Assembly (NCBI RefSeq): GCF_004216905.1
Contig: NZ_SGXJ01000004.1
Location: forward strand, 496,001-560,000
Source of the DNA: Kribbella sp. VKM Ac-2569
Lineage (GTDB): Bacteria > Actinomycetota > Actinomycetes > Propionibacteriales > Kribbellaceae
DNA length: 64,000 bases
Reading direction: 5' to 3'
Part shown: positions 53,380 through 62,360 of the stretch, one piece after another
How positions within the stretch are numbered: position 1 is the stretch's first letter
Layout: the number at the start of each line of letters is the position of its first letter
Made by a program: the position numbers and the translations under genes
Notes under the pieces: generated by a model
The model's input: only the letters and a program-made list of their open reading frames with translations
Database searches by the model: none
What the model was told of the DNA's origin: nothing

Positions 53380-54357
53380 GTGAACAGCAACCGCGCGGTG
53401 CGCCAGCCCGGGCTGGACGAGCTGCGGCTGCTCGCGAAGGTGGCGCGGATGTACCACGAGAAGGGCATCCGCCAGCCGCAGATCGCCGCCGAGCTGAACC
53501 TGTCCCAGGCGCGCGTCTCCCGGATGCTGAAACAGGCCGTCGAGGTCGGCATCGTGCACACCGTGGTGACCATGCCGAGCGGCGTGCACAGCGATCTCGA
53601 GGACGAACTGCAGGGCCGGTACGGGCTGCGTGACGCGGTCGTCGTCGACACCCTTGGCGTGGGGGACGACGTACTGCCCGCGCTCGGCTCGGGCGCAGCG
53701 GCGTACCTGGACATGACGCTGACCGGCGGGCACGTGGTCGGGATCTCGTCCTGGAGCGAGACGCTGATCAGCGCGGTCGACCGGATGCCGCGCAAGAGCG
53801 TGCCGGTCGTCGACAAGGTGGTCCAGATTGTCGGCGGGCTGGGCGACGCCGCGGTGCAGATGCAGGCCACCCGGCTGACCGCGCGGTTCGCCGAGCTGAC
53901 CGGTGGGATGCCGGTCTACCTGCCCGCTCCCGGACTGGTCGGGACCCCCGCCGTACGCCGGGCGATGATGAACGATGTGTCCGTTCGGGACGTTCTGGGC
54001 ACCTGGGGACAGCTCACCGACGCCCTGGTCGGGATCGGCAGCCTCGAGCCCTCGCCGCTGCTGCAGCGAAGTGGCAACGCGGTCGCGGAGGCCGACCAGG
54101 ACGAGTTGCGCCGGCTCGGTGCTGTCGGGGACGTGTGTTTCCGGTTCTTCGACGAAGAGGGAAAGCTCGTGCGCTCGACGTTCGACCAGCGGGTCATCGG
54201 GGTGACCGCGAAGGAGTTGCTGGCGGTGCCGCGCCGGATCGGGGTGGCCGGCGGCGACCGCAAGTACTCCGCGATCCGCGCGGCCCTGCTCGGCGGCTGG
54301 GTCAACATCCTGATCACCGACCTCGCGATGGCCCATCGCTTGCTCGATGGAGCCTGA
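53380..54357 (+). CDS. SorC/DeoR-type sugar-binding transcriptional regulator
   Basis: 325 residues from GTG 53380 with GAGAGGGG upstream. The N-terminal helix-turn-helix (about 18-60) reads ARMYHEKGIRQPQIAAELNL and SQARVSRMLKQAVEVGI. The C-terminal SorC effector domain binds phosphorylated sugars and has TGGHVVGISSWSETL and ALVGIGSLEPSPLLQRSG. It lies 29 bp after the apiosidase-like gene, so it is the best candidate regulator of the locus. Overlaps the next gene by 11 bp. Confidence 0.88.
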   Translation: MNSNRAVRQPGLDELRLLAKVARMYHEKGIRQPQIAAELNLSQARVSRMLKQAVEVGIVHTVVTMPSGVHSDLEDELQGRYGLRDAVVVDTLGVGDDVLPALGSGAAAYLDMTLTGGHVVGISSWSETLISAVDRMPRKSVPVVDKVVQIVGGLGDAAVQMQATRLTARFAELTGGMPVYLPAPGLVGTPAVRRAMMNDVSVRDVLGTWGQLTDALVGIGSLEPSPLLQRSGNAVAEADQDELRRLGAVGDVCFRFFDEEGKLVRSTFDQRVIGVTAKELLAVPRRIGVAGGDRKYSAIRAALLGGWVNILITDLAMAHRLLDGA

Positions 54358-55696
54358 CGAGCAGCGGGAGGTTTACGCCACCATCGACCTGGCCTTGCGG
54401 GTCGGTGAGGTGCTGCTGTCCAGCGGCGCCGGTACGGCGGACGCGACCGCCACGATCCTCGGTGTCACCGCGGCCGGCGGACTGCGCGGCTGCGAAGTCG
54501 ACATCACGTTCACCTCGATGGCGGTCTCGTACCAGGAGGCGCCGGACGTCGCGCCCGAGACGCACATCCGGCTGGTCCGCTACCGGTCGCAGGACTTCTC
54601 CCGGCTGACCGACGTCGACCGGCTGGTACGACGGTTCGCCCGCGGCGACGTGACCCGCGAGGAGGCGTCGCGCGAACTCGCCCGGATGACGTCGGCCGGT
54701 CCGCCGTACCCGCGCTGGAGTGCAGTGCTGGCCTGGGGTGTGATGGCCGGTGGGGCGACGCTGCTGCTCGGCGGTGGCTGGCTGATCACGTTGCTGGCGG
54801 TGCTGACCGCGATCGTGATCGACCTGAACAACCGGTGGTTCAACCGGCAGCGACTCCCTGCGTTCTACCAGCAGGTCGCCGGAGCGTTCGTGGCGACCGC
54901 GGTCGCCCTGGTCCTGTACGCCGTACACGCGCCGGTGAAACCGTCCCTGGTCGTTGCCGCCGGCATCATCATGCTGCTGGCCGGGATCGCCCTGACCGGT
55001 GCCGTTCAGGACGCGATCACCGGGTACTACGTGACCGCCGCGGCCCGGAGCCTGGAAGCGATGCTGCTCACCGGCGGGATCATCGCCGGTGTTTCGCTGG
55101 GTCTCACGCTGGGACTTAAGCTCGGTCTCAATGTCGGGATCGAACCCCAGACGATCCAGCTGGCGAACCTCCCGATCATGGTGATCTCCGGCGCGGTGAT
55201 GGCGGTCGCGTTCGCCTACGCGTCGTACGCACCCCTGCGCGCGTTGCTGCCGGTCGCCGTGATGGGTGCGCTGGCCTCGCTGATCTTCACCTTGATGACG
55301 AGGGCATCTTTCGGGCCGGCCTGGTCCACTGCGGCCGCTGCCTTCGTCGTCGGTCTGGGCGGCTACTCCAGCGGCCGGCGGACCGGCGTACCGCCGCTGG
55401 TCGTGGTCGTCGCCGGATCGATCCCGCTGCTGCCGGGGCTCACGATCTACAAGGGCCTCTACGAGCTGATGGCCGTCGGCCAGCTGATCGGCATCGTCAG
55501 CCTCACGACCGCGGTCGCGATCGGCGTCGCACTCGCCTCGGGCCTGATCCTCGGCGAGTACGTCGCCCAACCCATCCGCCGCGAGGCGCGCCGTCTCGAG
55601 GACCGCCTGGCCGGTCCTCGCCTCGTCGGCCCCCGCCGTCCGATCCGGCGCCGCACCGGCCCGCGCCGCACCCGCCGCCGACGAGGGGCTGCTTAG
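54347..55696 (+). CDS. ThrE-type threonine/serine exporter
   Basis: 449 residues. The N-terminal DUF1212 hydrolase-like region (about 10-130, LALRVGEVLLSSGAGTADAT) leads into about ten membrane spans, with the second half resembling DUF3815. Known ThrE exports threonine and serine by proton motive force. The arginine-rich tail is cytoplasmic. It starts inside the SorC gene, but the functional link is unclear. The end overlaps the convergent DUF4185 gene by 4 bp. Confidence 0.88.
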   Translation: MEPDEQREVYATIDLALRVGEVLLSSGAGTADATATILGVTAAGGLRGCEVDITFTSMAVSYQEAPDVAPETHIRLVRYRSQDFSRLTDVDRLVRRFARGDVTREEASRELARMTSAGPPYPRWSAVLAWGVMAGGATLLLGGGWLITLLAVLTAIVIDLNNRWFNRQRLPAFYQQVAGAFVATAVALVLYAVHAPVKPSLVVAAGIIMLLAGIALTGAVQDAITGYYVTAAARSLEAMLLTGGIIAGVSLGLTLGLKLGLNVGIEPQTIQLANLPIMVISGAVMAVAFAYASYAPLRALLPVAVMGALASLIFTLMTRASFGPAWSTAAAAFVVGLGGYSSGRRTGVPPLVVVVAGSIPLLPGLTIYKGLYELMAVGQLIGIVSLTTAVAIGVALASGLILGEYVAQPIRREARRLEDRLAGPRLVGPRRPIRRRTGPRRTRRRRGAA

Positions 55697-57219
55697 CGGA
55701 CCTCCTCCAGGGCCAAGTCATCGAGTTGCAGCCACACGTCCTGACCGTGACCGAAGAATCCGCCGTACAGCTGGATCAACGACTCCCGCCCGGAGTCGAA
55801 GTCGACGCTGACCTTCGTGTACTGCGGGTGCGCGCCGCCGGACTGTTGCGCGATCGTGCGTCCGCGCAAGGTGCGGACACCGAGCATCGTCTCGGAGTTG
55901 TTCTCCGCCGTCCGGATCCAGGCGGAGAGGCGGTAGCGGTGATTCGGGCGTACGGCAACGGTTTGCTGGATCTGGTGGGTGCCGATCGAGTCGCGGACGA
56001 ACGCGTTGTTGGCGCCGGTGTGGCCGAGGTTCGAGCGGTCGATGCCGCCGGTGCCGCTCAGTTGCCAGGGTGCGGACGGCGTACCGCTGGTTTGGCTCTC
56101 GAAGCCGGGATCCGTGACCAGGTTGGTGATCTGGCCGTCGTCGGTGAGCTTGGTGCGCATCAGGAAAACGTTGTACGGGTCCCACTGCGACATCGTGAAG
56201 TACAGGTCCGGGCCTGACGACCAAGGATGCATGAACGATCCGTAGAGGCCTGGGTATTCGGTGCCTTTGACGACGACCTGTTCACCGCTCCACGGGCCGG
56301 TGAGGTCCTTCGCCGAGCGCAGCACGATCGCGGCGCGGTGCTCGTCGAGATACATCATCAGCCACTTGCCGGTATGGGCGTTCCACTGCACCGACACCTC
56401 GCCGATCGGGCCGACCGCGATCGGTACGGCGGCCGTCTCCTGCGGTGACCAGGTCCTGCCGTCCCAGTACCGCCAGGCGTTCTTCTGCAGTACTTGTTGC
56501 TCGGGAACCCGGGCCAGGTGCGCGCTGCCGAAGCGGCCGTTCGGCGTACCGATCATGTAGACGTAGCCCTTGTCCTTGGCCAGGGCAACCATCTGGAAAT
56601 TGTCGTCCCAGGACTTGGTGTTCTGCCAGCGGGCGCCGGTGTCCTTGGTCCAGTTCTCGCCGTTGTCGTCTGAGTACGCGAAGCCGGAGTAGTTCGTGAA
56701 CCAGCTGCCGGCCGGACCCCAGTAGTTGACCGACATGTACTGCACGTACTGCCGCTTGCCGACCGAGACCCCCGCGGTCGGGATCACCGTGTGCTCGTCG
56801 CGGTCGATCTTCTTGCAGGGCAGGAACTCCTTGGCATGACCGGGCCGGTCCTCCGCCGCCGAGTCGAGCGTCATCCCGTCGGCCAGGTTGCGGTCCTTGC
56901 TGCGGAAGAGCAGGTTGCACCGCCAGTCGATCGTCGCCTGGTCGCCTGCGCCGCCACCCGGTCCGGTCCAGCCACTGCCGTAGCTGTCGCCGAACGCGGT
57001 CAGGATCTCGCCGGACCCGTTGTCCCAGAGGACGCCGAGGTCGGTCGCCTTCAGGGCGAAGCGCGCCTCGGTGTCGTTGATCGACTCGGGACCGGTGAGC
57101 TTGGCGATCCGCTCGACGGGCGACGGTACGGCCGTTGCCTGGGCGGGTTGGGACTGGTCGGCAGGCACGACGGCCACTCCGATCAGGGCAGGCAGGACGA
57201 GCAACCATCGTTTCCGCAT
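55693..57219 (-). CDS. Secreted DUF4185 protein with C-terminal carbohydrate-binding-like domain
   Basis: 508 residues from ATG 57219 with GAGGAG six bases upstream. Sec signal peptide 1-29 (MRKRWLLVLPALIGVAVV, cleavage near AQA). DUF4185 covers about 40-365, a beta-propeller-like fold: GEILTAFGDSYGSGWTGPGG, VIPTAGVSVGKRQYVQYMS, YSDDNGENWTKD. C-terminal jelly-roll (about 370-508) resembles CBM4/9-type modules: LVTDPGFESQTSG and YRLSAWIRTAENNSETM. Probably binds or trims polysaccharide outside the cell. A LacI-type operator lies upstream. Confidence 0.85.
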   Translation of the reverse strand: MRKRWLLVLPALIGVAVVPADQSQPAQATAVPSPVERIAKLTGPESINDTEARFALKATDLGVLWDNGSGEILTAFGDSYGSGWTGPGGGAGDQATIDWRCNLLFRSKDRNLADGMTLDSAAEDRPGHAKEFLPCKKIDRDEHTVIPTAGVSVGKRQYVQYMSVNYWGPAGSWFTNYSGFAYSDDNGENWTKDTGARWQNTKSWDDNFQMVALAKDKGYVYMIGTPNGRFGSAHLARVPEQQVLQKNAWRYWDGRTWSPQETAAVPIAVGPIGEVSVQWNAHTGKWLMMYLDEHRAAIVLRSAKDLTGPWSGEQVVVKGTEYPGLYGSFMHPWSSGPDLYFTMSQWDPYNVFLMRTKLTDDGQITNLVTDPGFESQTSGTPSAPWQLSGTGGIDRSNLGHTGANNAFVRDSIGTHQIQQTVAVRPNHRYRLSAWIRTAENNSETMLGVRTLRGRTIAQQSGGAHPQYTKVSVDFDSGRESLIQLYGGFFGHGQDVWLQLDDLALEEVR

Positions 57220-57256
57220 CAGGGTCTCCTCGGGCGGTTGCAGAGAGCTGGTTTGA

Positions 57257-57268
57257 GAAATCGATTTC
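57257..57268. promoter_or_regulatory. LacI-type operator upstream of the DUF4185 gene
   Basis: GAAATCGATTTC is a perfect 12-bp palindrome, 38 bp upstream of the DUF4185 start. The form matches LacI-family operators of actinobacterial sugar genes. It differs from the GGAAAG sites at 41647 and 41714, so a different regulator is likely. Confidence 0.55.
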
Positions 57269-57388
57269 CGACCACCGTAGCCGCGCGTTGTCGGGACGGT
57301 CAACGGGTGGCGTGTGGTTTATTGCGCGGGCGACCCGCTAGAGTTACCGACTGGAAACATCGGCTGATCGCCGACGAGGAGGATCGAC

Positions 57389-57787
57389 GTGGCTTTGGGT
57401 AGGACGTCCCCACGGGACCTGCCGCTGTTCGCGGATCTGTCCGGACGCGACATCCGGGACATCTTCCGCGCCGGTGAGGAGGTCTCGGTACCGGCCGGCT
57501 GGTCGCTGATCCTGGAGCAGACGCCCCCGGACGCGGCGTACCTGATCCTCAGCGGTACAGCGGCGGTCCGCGAGAAGGGCCAGGAGATCGCCGAGCTCGG
57601 CCCGGGCGATATCGCCGGCGAGGTCGCGGTCCGGAAGAACACGTTGCGAACGGCAACCGTCACGGCGAAGTCGCGGCTGCAGCTGCTGCACTTCACCCGG
57701 GAGAAGTTCGACGACCTCACCCGCCGGCTGCCGGCGTTCCGGGACGCCATCGACGCCACCATCGCCGAGCGCCGCGGTGGCCACTGA
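57389..57787 (+). CDS. Cyclic-nucleotide-binding domain protein
   Basis: 132 residues from GTG 57389 with GAGGAGG upstream. One cNMP-binding beta barrel: LFADLSGRDIRDIFRAGEEV, AYLILSGTAAVREKGQEIAE and the phosphate-binding-cassette region LGPGDIAGEVAVRKNTLRTA. There is no DNA-binding or kinase domain. It overlaps the adenylate cyclase gene by 11 bp, suggesting it senses the cyclase product or regulates the cyclase. Confidence 0.85.
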   Translation: MALGRTSPRDLPLFADLSGRDIRDIFRAGEEVSVPAGWSLILEQTPPDAAYLILSGTAAVREKGQEIAELGPGDIAGEVAVRKNTLRTATVTAKSRLQLLHFTREKFDDLTRRLPAFRDAIDATIAERRGGH

Positions 57788-58754
57788 CCCTCGGGCGCCG
57801 GATCTGGCCGGGTTGACGCGGGAGTTCGAGCAGACACTCCTGGGTGGGGAGCGGAAGTTCACCCGGATCCAGGTGTCCGAGCGGGCCGGGATCTCGATCC
57901 AGCGCGCCGAACGGATGTGGCATGCGCTCGGGTTCGCGACCGTCCCGGACGACGAGGTGGCCTTCACCGACGACGACGTCGAGGCGTTGCGGCTGGTCGC
58001 GGCGCTCGAGGACGACGGGTTCATCGAAGCCGAGACGGAGTCGTCGCTGGCCCGGAAGCTCGGGCAGACGCAGTCCCGGCTGGCGTCGTGGCAGTCGGCG
58101 ATGTTCCTGGACTTCCTCGGTGGGTCCAAGCTGTCCGCGGACGAGTCGATCGAGGTCGCGGGTTTGTTGCTGCCGGCCATGGAGCGGCTGCAGACGTACG
58201 TCTGGCGCCGGCACCTCGCCGCGGCAGCCGGGCGGGCCGTGGCGGGGTCCGACGAGCTGGCGCGTGGGGTGCGGGCGGTCGGGTTCGCGGACATCGTCAG
58301 CTACACGCGCCTGACGCGACGGTTGACCGAGGCCGAGCTCGGCGAACTGATCGAGCGGTTCGAGGGCATGGCCGCCGACGTAGTCGCGCTGAACGGCGGC
58401 CGGGTGATCAAGTCGATGGGCGACGAGGTGCTGTTCGTCGCCGACACCGCCGCGCAGGGGGCCGCGGTCGCGCTCGCGCTGCAGGACGCGGTGAACGCCG
58501 ACGAGGACCTTCCCGAGCTGCGGATCGGGCTCGCGTACGGCACGATCCTGATCCGGCTCGGCGACGTGTACGGCGAGGTCGTCAACCTGGCCGCCCGCCT
58601 CACCACGGAATGCAAACCCGGCCGGGTCCTCGCCGACCGCGAACTCGCCACAGCCCTCGACGGCCACTCGTCGTACGCCGTCCACCGCCTCCGCCGCGTC
58701 GCCGTCCGCGGCTACCGCCATTTGGTCCCGTACGCGATCCAACGGGCAGAATGA
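57777..58754 (+). CDS. Class III adenylate cyclase with Ad_Cy_reg domain
   Basis: 325 residues from GTG 57777. N-terminal adenylate-cyclase regulatory domain (about 20-150, FTRIQVSERAGISIQRAERM) resembles the pH- or lipid-sensing domain of mycobacterial Rv1264-type cyclases. The catalytic domain (about 160-320) has the metal Asp in GFADIVSYTRLTRRL, Lys and second Asp in IKSMGDEVLFVA, and the transition-state Asn and Arg in GDVYGEVVNLAARL. All catalytic residues look intact, so cAMP synthesis is expected. Confidence 0.9.
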   Translation: MATDPRAPDLAGLTREFEQTLLGGERKFTRIQVSERAGISIQRAERMWHALGFATVPDDEVAFTDDDVEALRLVAALEDDGFIEAETESSLARKLGQTQSRLASWQSAMFLDFLGGSKLSADESIEVAGLLLPAMERLQTYVWRRHLAAAAGRAVAGSDELARGVRAVGFADIVSYTRLTRRLTEAELGELIERFEGMAADVVALNGGRVIKSMGDEVLFVADTAAQGAAVALALQDAVNADEDLPELRIGLAYGTILIRLGDVYGEVVNLAARLTTECKPGRVLADRELATALDGHSSYAVHRLRRVAVRGYRHLVPYAIQRAE

Positions 58755-58758
58755 CCGC

Positions 58759-59493
58759 GTGCACGAGCTTCTGACGACCGCAGCGCTGGCAACGGCGGCT
58801 GCGGACGATCCGATGATCAATTGGGCCGCACAGGGTTTCGTCCCCGGCATCCGCGCTTGGTACGACGGGGATGCGGTGGCGGTCGCGTCACCGGACGTGT
58901 CGAAGCATGATCGGCTTGCGGTGATCGGTCCGGTTGACCACGCGGTGCGGTTGACCGCTGACGTGCTCGCCGAGGTCGGTCCGTCGTACCGGCCGTTCGG
59001 CGACGAGGCGCTGATCCGTGATCTGGCGGAGCGCGTGCCCGGCCTGAGGTTTTCGGCGGCGTTCGGGTGGATGGATGTGGACACGCTCCCGGACCTCACG
59101 ACGACGGCCGCCTGGCTGGACGGGGAGGACGGCATCGAAGCGTTGCTGACCGAGGCATCGCCCTCGTCGTACGCGTGGCCCGGGCATCCCGGCGTACGGC
59201 GGTGGGCTGCGGTGACGGGTGACCGCGGTGAGCTGTTGAGCATCGCCGCGGATGCCTGGAGTGCGCCCGAGATCGGGTTCCTCGCCGGCGTTGCGACGCA
59301 TCCCGTTGCCCGGGGCAAGGGACTGTCCCGGCAGGTGTGCGGCTTTGTGACCGCCGAGCTGGTGAAGCGCCACGGTCGAGTAGGCCTGATGGTGGACGGC
59401 AACAACGCTGCCGCAATCAAGGTCTACGAACGCCTGGGCTACACGTATCGCCGTGTCGCAGCGGCGTCAGCTACTCCGGCGGATCCGAAGTAG
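58759..59493 (+). CDS. GNAT-family acetyltransferase
   Basis: 244 residues from GTG 58759, four bases after the cyclase stop. The N-terminal 120 residues are a degenerate GNAT-like half. The C-terminal catalytic half has IGFLAGVATHPVARGKGLSR for acetyl-CoA and MVDGNNAAAIKVYERLGYTY at the end. Substrate unknown. Probably cotranscribed with the cyclase. Overlaps the convergent membrane-protein gene by 23 bp. Confidence 0.83.
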   Translation: MHELLTTAALATAAADDPMINWAAQGFVPGIRAWYDGDAVAVASPDVSKHDRLAVIGPVDHAVRLTADVLAEVGPSYRPFGDEALIRDLAERVPGLRFSAAFGWMDVDTLPDLTTTAAWLDGEDGIEALLTEASPSSYAWPGHPGVRRWAAVTGDRGELLSIAADAWSAPEIGFLAGVATHPVARGKGLSRQVCGFVTAELVKRHGRVGLMVDGNNAAAIKVYERLGYTYRRVAAASATPADPK

Positions 59494-59938
59494 CCGACGC
59501 CTCAGCAGTCTCGGCCTGCGGCCAGGGATTGTTCGCGAGGGACATCCAGAGGAAGGCAACAACCAACGCGAGGAGAGCGGAGACCACTAGCCCGCCATGC
59601 GTCTCGTAGGAGTCGCCGCCTGACGCGGCCATGGCCAGCATGCCGATGCCGAGCGCTGCTATGACCAGCCCAATGGTGCGCGAAACCGGTGGGGAGATCC
59701 GATACGGCGGCCAGCACGCGGCCACGCCGATCGCGAGCATGAGTGTTATGCCCGTCACGAGGATCACCCGTTCCCAGCCTGTCATCAAGCCCGAGCCTCC
59801 GGAGCCGACCTGCGACCATCCGCTGTAGACCCGGGTGTCGGTTTCCCACCAGGTCGACGCTCCCGAGAAGGCGAGCGCGACCGTTGCTCCAACCAACAGA
59901 GTCCGCTGGTGGATGTGCTTTGCTGTTATCCCGCTCAC
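59471..59938 (-). CDS. Small membrane protein of unknown function
   Basis: 155 residues from GTG 59938. Four predicted membrane spans: about 13-30, 58-75, 86-105 and 116-135. An extracytoplasmic loop follows the first span (WWETDTRVYSGWSQVGSGG). No family recognised. Confidence 0.7.
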   Translation of the reverse strand: MSGITAKHIHQRTLLVGATVALAFSGASTWWETDTRVYSGWSQVGSGGSGLMTGWERVILVTGITLMLAIGVAACWPPYRISPPVSRTIGLVIAALGIGMLAMAASGGDSYETHGGLVVSALLALVVAFLWMSLANNPWPQAETAEASATSDPPE

Positions 59939-59963
59939 GCTCGGGATGCTAGTCGTCGACGGG

Positions 59964-60746
59964 TCATGATGATTGACGGCCGGCGTCGGCGAGGATGTTG
60001 CGCTCGTCGGCGGTGGCTGGGCGGATCCACAGGACGCCCGGAATCTCGGAGGTCACCATCCTGGGCAGGATCATTCGCAGCAGGTCGAGCGGCGGCGTTT
60101 GCGGCTGCGCCTGGCGGGCAGCGCCGTATTGCTCGAGGACGCGGGCCAGGTCGAGCGCCAGGCGGTTGTCTTGCCGGCTCTCGTCGGTCGCGCGGATGGC
60201 CGCCTCGACCAGGCCGTCGCCGTTCCAGGACGCGCGGATGACTCGCCGGTCCGGGTGCTGCATGAGCACGTCCATCACCAGATCGGCGAAGGCGGACGTG
60301 TCCATCCCGTCCGCACCCTCGTCGGGGAACCAGTCGTGCCGCAGGTGCAGTACGCCGGGCTGCTCCTGGTCGGCGCACTCGTCGAGCAACCGCCCGACCG
60401 AGCTCATCGGGTACGACACGGCATCCGGGCCGAGGGCAACGAACCGGTCCGCCAGCAGGTACAGCGAGATGACGGTGTACGGCGCGAACAGCGTGACGTC
60501 GGCGTGCTCGCTGTGCACGGCGATCGGGCCGTCCTTGCTTCTGTGGTACGAGTGCAGGCCCTCCATCAGGGCCTTCTCCTGCTCCTCGGTGAGCTGGAAC
60601 TCCCACTCCCACTTGCGCGGCACCGCGAAGTCCTCGTCGCTGTCCAGGTCGTCGTCAGGACCGCGCAGCAACCACCACAACACCAGACCGACGACTACGA
60701 CGACGGCGGCAACTACACCGAGAATCCACACGAGCAGGTACCTCAC
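59964..60746 (-). CDS. Single-pass membrane-anchored protein of unknown function
   Basis: 260 residues from GTG 60746. One N-terminal membrane span (about 4-26, VWILGVVAAVVVVVGLVLWW), then an acidic linker and a soluble domain of about 200 residues. No recognised motif in the soluble part (LTEEQEKALMEGLHSYHRS, RRVIRASWNGDGLVEAAIRA). No family assigned. Confidence 0.72.
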   Translation of the reverse strand: MRYLLVWILGVVAAVVVVVGLVLWWLLRGPDDDLDSDEDFAVPRKWEWEFQLTEEQEKALMEGLHSYHRSKDGPIAVHSEHADVTLFAPYTVISLYLLADRFVALGPDAVSYPMSSVGRLLDECADQEQPGVLHLRHDWFPDEGADGMDTSAFADLVMDVLMQHPDRRVIRASWNGDGLVEAAIRATDESRQDNRLALDLARVLEQYGAARQAQPQTPPLDLLRMILPRMVTSEIPGVLWIRPATADERNILADAGRQSS

Positions 60747-60793
60747 AGAGCAGGGCGGGCAGCGAAGCCAGTCACCCTAGTCCGCGCGTTGGG

Positions 60794-61996
60794 TCACCTG
60801 GTCGGCTTCACAGTGAGCGTCACACCTGGGGTCGGTGTTCCCGAAGGCTTGACCGTGCTCGGTGTGGGCGACGTGGTCCGGGTGGCCGGGGCGGGCGGCG
60901 GGACGAACGGGGCTTTCGTGGTCTCCTTGCAGTTGTCCGGGCCGGTGTCGCCGTTCTCGTCGGGGACGACCACGGCCTGCGGGAACAGGTTGGTGGTGGT
61001 GTCCCGCGACTCATTCCCGTAGCTGGTCGCGCAGTCCTGCAGCTCCATGCTGATCGGGTTGCCGTCCTGGTCGTACAGCCGGACCGAGACCTGCTTGCCC
61101 TGGGCATCGAACGGGTAGATGTTCGAGACCGTGGAACCGTTCACCACCACGCCCTTGGCCGGTGGTTCGTAGCTCCGGGTGCTGCCGCGGTAGTCGTTGT
61201 AGTTGTCCAGGAACCCGAACGACGCACCGACGTACGCCGCGGCCAGGAACGCCGGGACCGCGACCGCCGCGACGACGTTGAGCGGTACGACGTACCACAG
61301 CCACCGCCGGTCCTGCTGGGTCCGGCGACCGATCCAGATCGAGACCGCCGCACCGGCGACGGCTCCGACCACGGTCACCGAGGCGGCGCCGAACAGCGCG
61401 AAGAACCCGCCCGCGCCGATCATGCCGCGCGCGACCCACCAGACCGGTTGGCCGATCGTCACCAGTTCGTGCCGGACGTTCGGCGGGAGCTGGTCGATCC
61501 AGCCACGCACGGCCGTCGCCCATTGCGCGCCCCGCGGGGTGTCCAGGACGATCCGCGGGTCGTTGCCGTGCAACGCCCGTACGCCGAGGAACGCCGCGAC
61601 GAACAGCACGCCGAGCCCGAGCAGGCCGAAGAATGCCGTCTCGTCGTGCGACCACGCGAAGATGCTGACGGCAACGAAGAACGGGCCGACCGTGCCGGCG
61701 ATCAGGCCCCAGCGCAACGCCTTCCAACCGGACGTGAGGTAGTCCTGGCTGACCGGCTCGGTGCGTGCCGGATAACCCGCCGCGGTCCGCAGCTCGTCGG
61801 CGTACTGCCGCGGCGTGCCCAGGCGCTCCTGCAGGTCGCTCGAGGTCGGCTCGGTGTCGAACTCGCCCGCTACCTCGGTGAGGTGGTCGGTGACGTCCTG
61901 GAGCACGTCCTCCAGTTCACCCGGCGGCAGGTCGCTGAGCTCGGCTCGCACCTGCGTCAGGTAGATCGCGACCGCTCCGGTCAGGGTGCTGTTCAC
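60794..61996 (-). CDS. HAAS-domain multi-pass membrane protein
   Basis: 400 residues from GTG 61996 overlapping the PadR stop as GTGA. The N-terminal HAAS/DUF1700-like helical domain (about 8-75, LSDLPPGELEDVLQDVTDHL, RLGTPRQYADELRTAAG) is typical of proteins paired with PadR. About six membrane spans follow to residue 270, then a Pro/Thr-rich extracytoplasmic tail. The role is probably signal relay or envelope sensing under PadR control. Confidence 0.85.
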   Translation of the reverse strand: MNSTLTGAVAIYLTQVRAELSDLPPGELEDVLQDVTDHLTEVAGEFDTEPTSSDLQERLGTPRQYADELRTAAGYPARTEPVSQDYLTSGWKALRWGLIAGTVGPFFVAVSIFAWSHDETAFFGLLGLGVLFVAAFLGVRALHGNDPRIVLDTPRGAQWATAVRGWIDQLPPNVRHELVTIGQPVWWVARGMIGAGGFFALFGAASVTVVGAVAGAAVSIWIGRRTQQDRRWLWYVVPLNVVAAVAVPAFLAAAYVGASFGFLDNYNDYRGSTRSYEPPAKGVVVNGSTVSNIYPFDAQGKQVSVRLYDQDGNPISMELQDCATSYGNESRDTTTNLFPQAVVVPDENGDTGPDNCKETTKAPFVPPPAPATRTTSPTPSTVKPSGTPTPGVTLTVKPTR

Positions 61997-62319
61997 GCGG
62001 CCTCCTCCTCCAGCAGCACCGACATCGTGTCGGCGAAGTGATTCCAGGTCTTGGTCGATCGGGCCAGCAGGTCGTGGCCGGTCTTGTTCAGCCCGTAGTA
62101 CTTGCGGTGCGGGCCTTCCTCGCTCGGCTGCACGTACGACGTCAGCGCGCCGGCCTGGAACAGCCGGCGGAGCGTCCCGTACACGGAGGCGTCCGCCACG
62201 TCCTCGAGTCCCGCGGCGCGCAGCCGGCGGAGTACGTCGTACCCGTAGCCGTCGGCGTCCCGCAGAACGGCCAGCACTGCGAGATCCAGTACGCCCTTGA
62301 GCAGCTGGCTCGTGTCCAT
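61993..62319 (-). CDS. PadR-family transcriptional regulator
   Basis: 108 residues from ATG 62319 with GGAGGAGG upstream; the longer open frame has no family match. Winged helix-turn-helix PadR: LLKGVLDLAVLAVLRDADGY, ASVYGTLRRLFQAGALTSYV and GPHRKYYGLNKTGHDLL. Genes pairing PadR with a HAAS membrane protein are common in Gram-positives. An inverted repeat 42 bp upstream is a likely autoregulatory site. Confidence 0.92.
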   Translation of the reverse strand: MDTSQLLKGVLDLAVLAVLRDADGYGYDVLRRLRAAGLEDVADASVYGTLRRLFQAGALTSYVQPSEEGPHRKYYGLNKTGHDLLARSTKTWNHFADTMSVLLEEEAA

Positions 62320-62360
62320 CGCGACCTCCTCCGGCACCGGCGGTGCTCCGCTGAGAAGAC

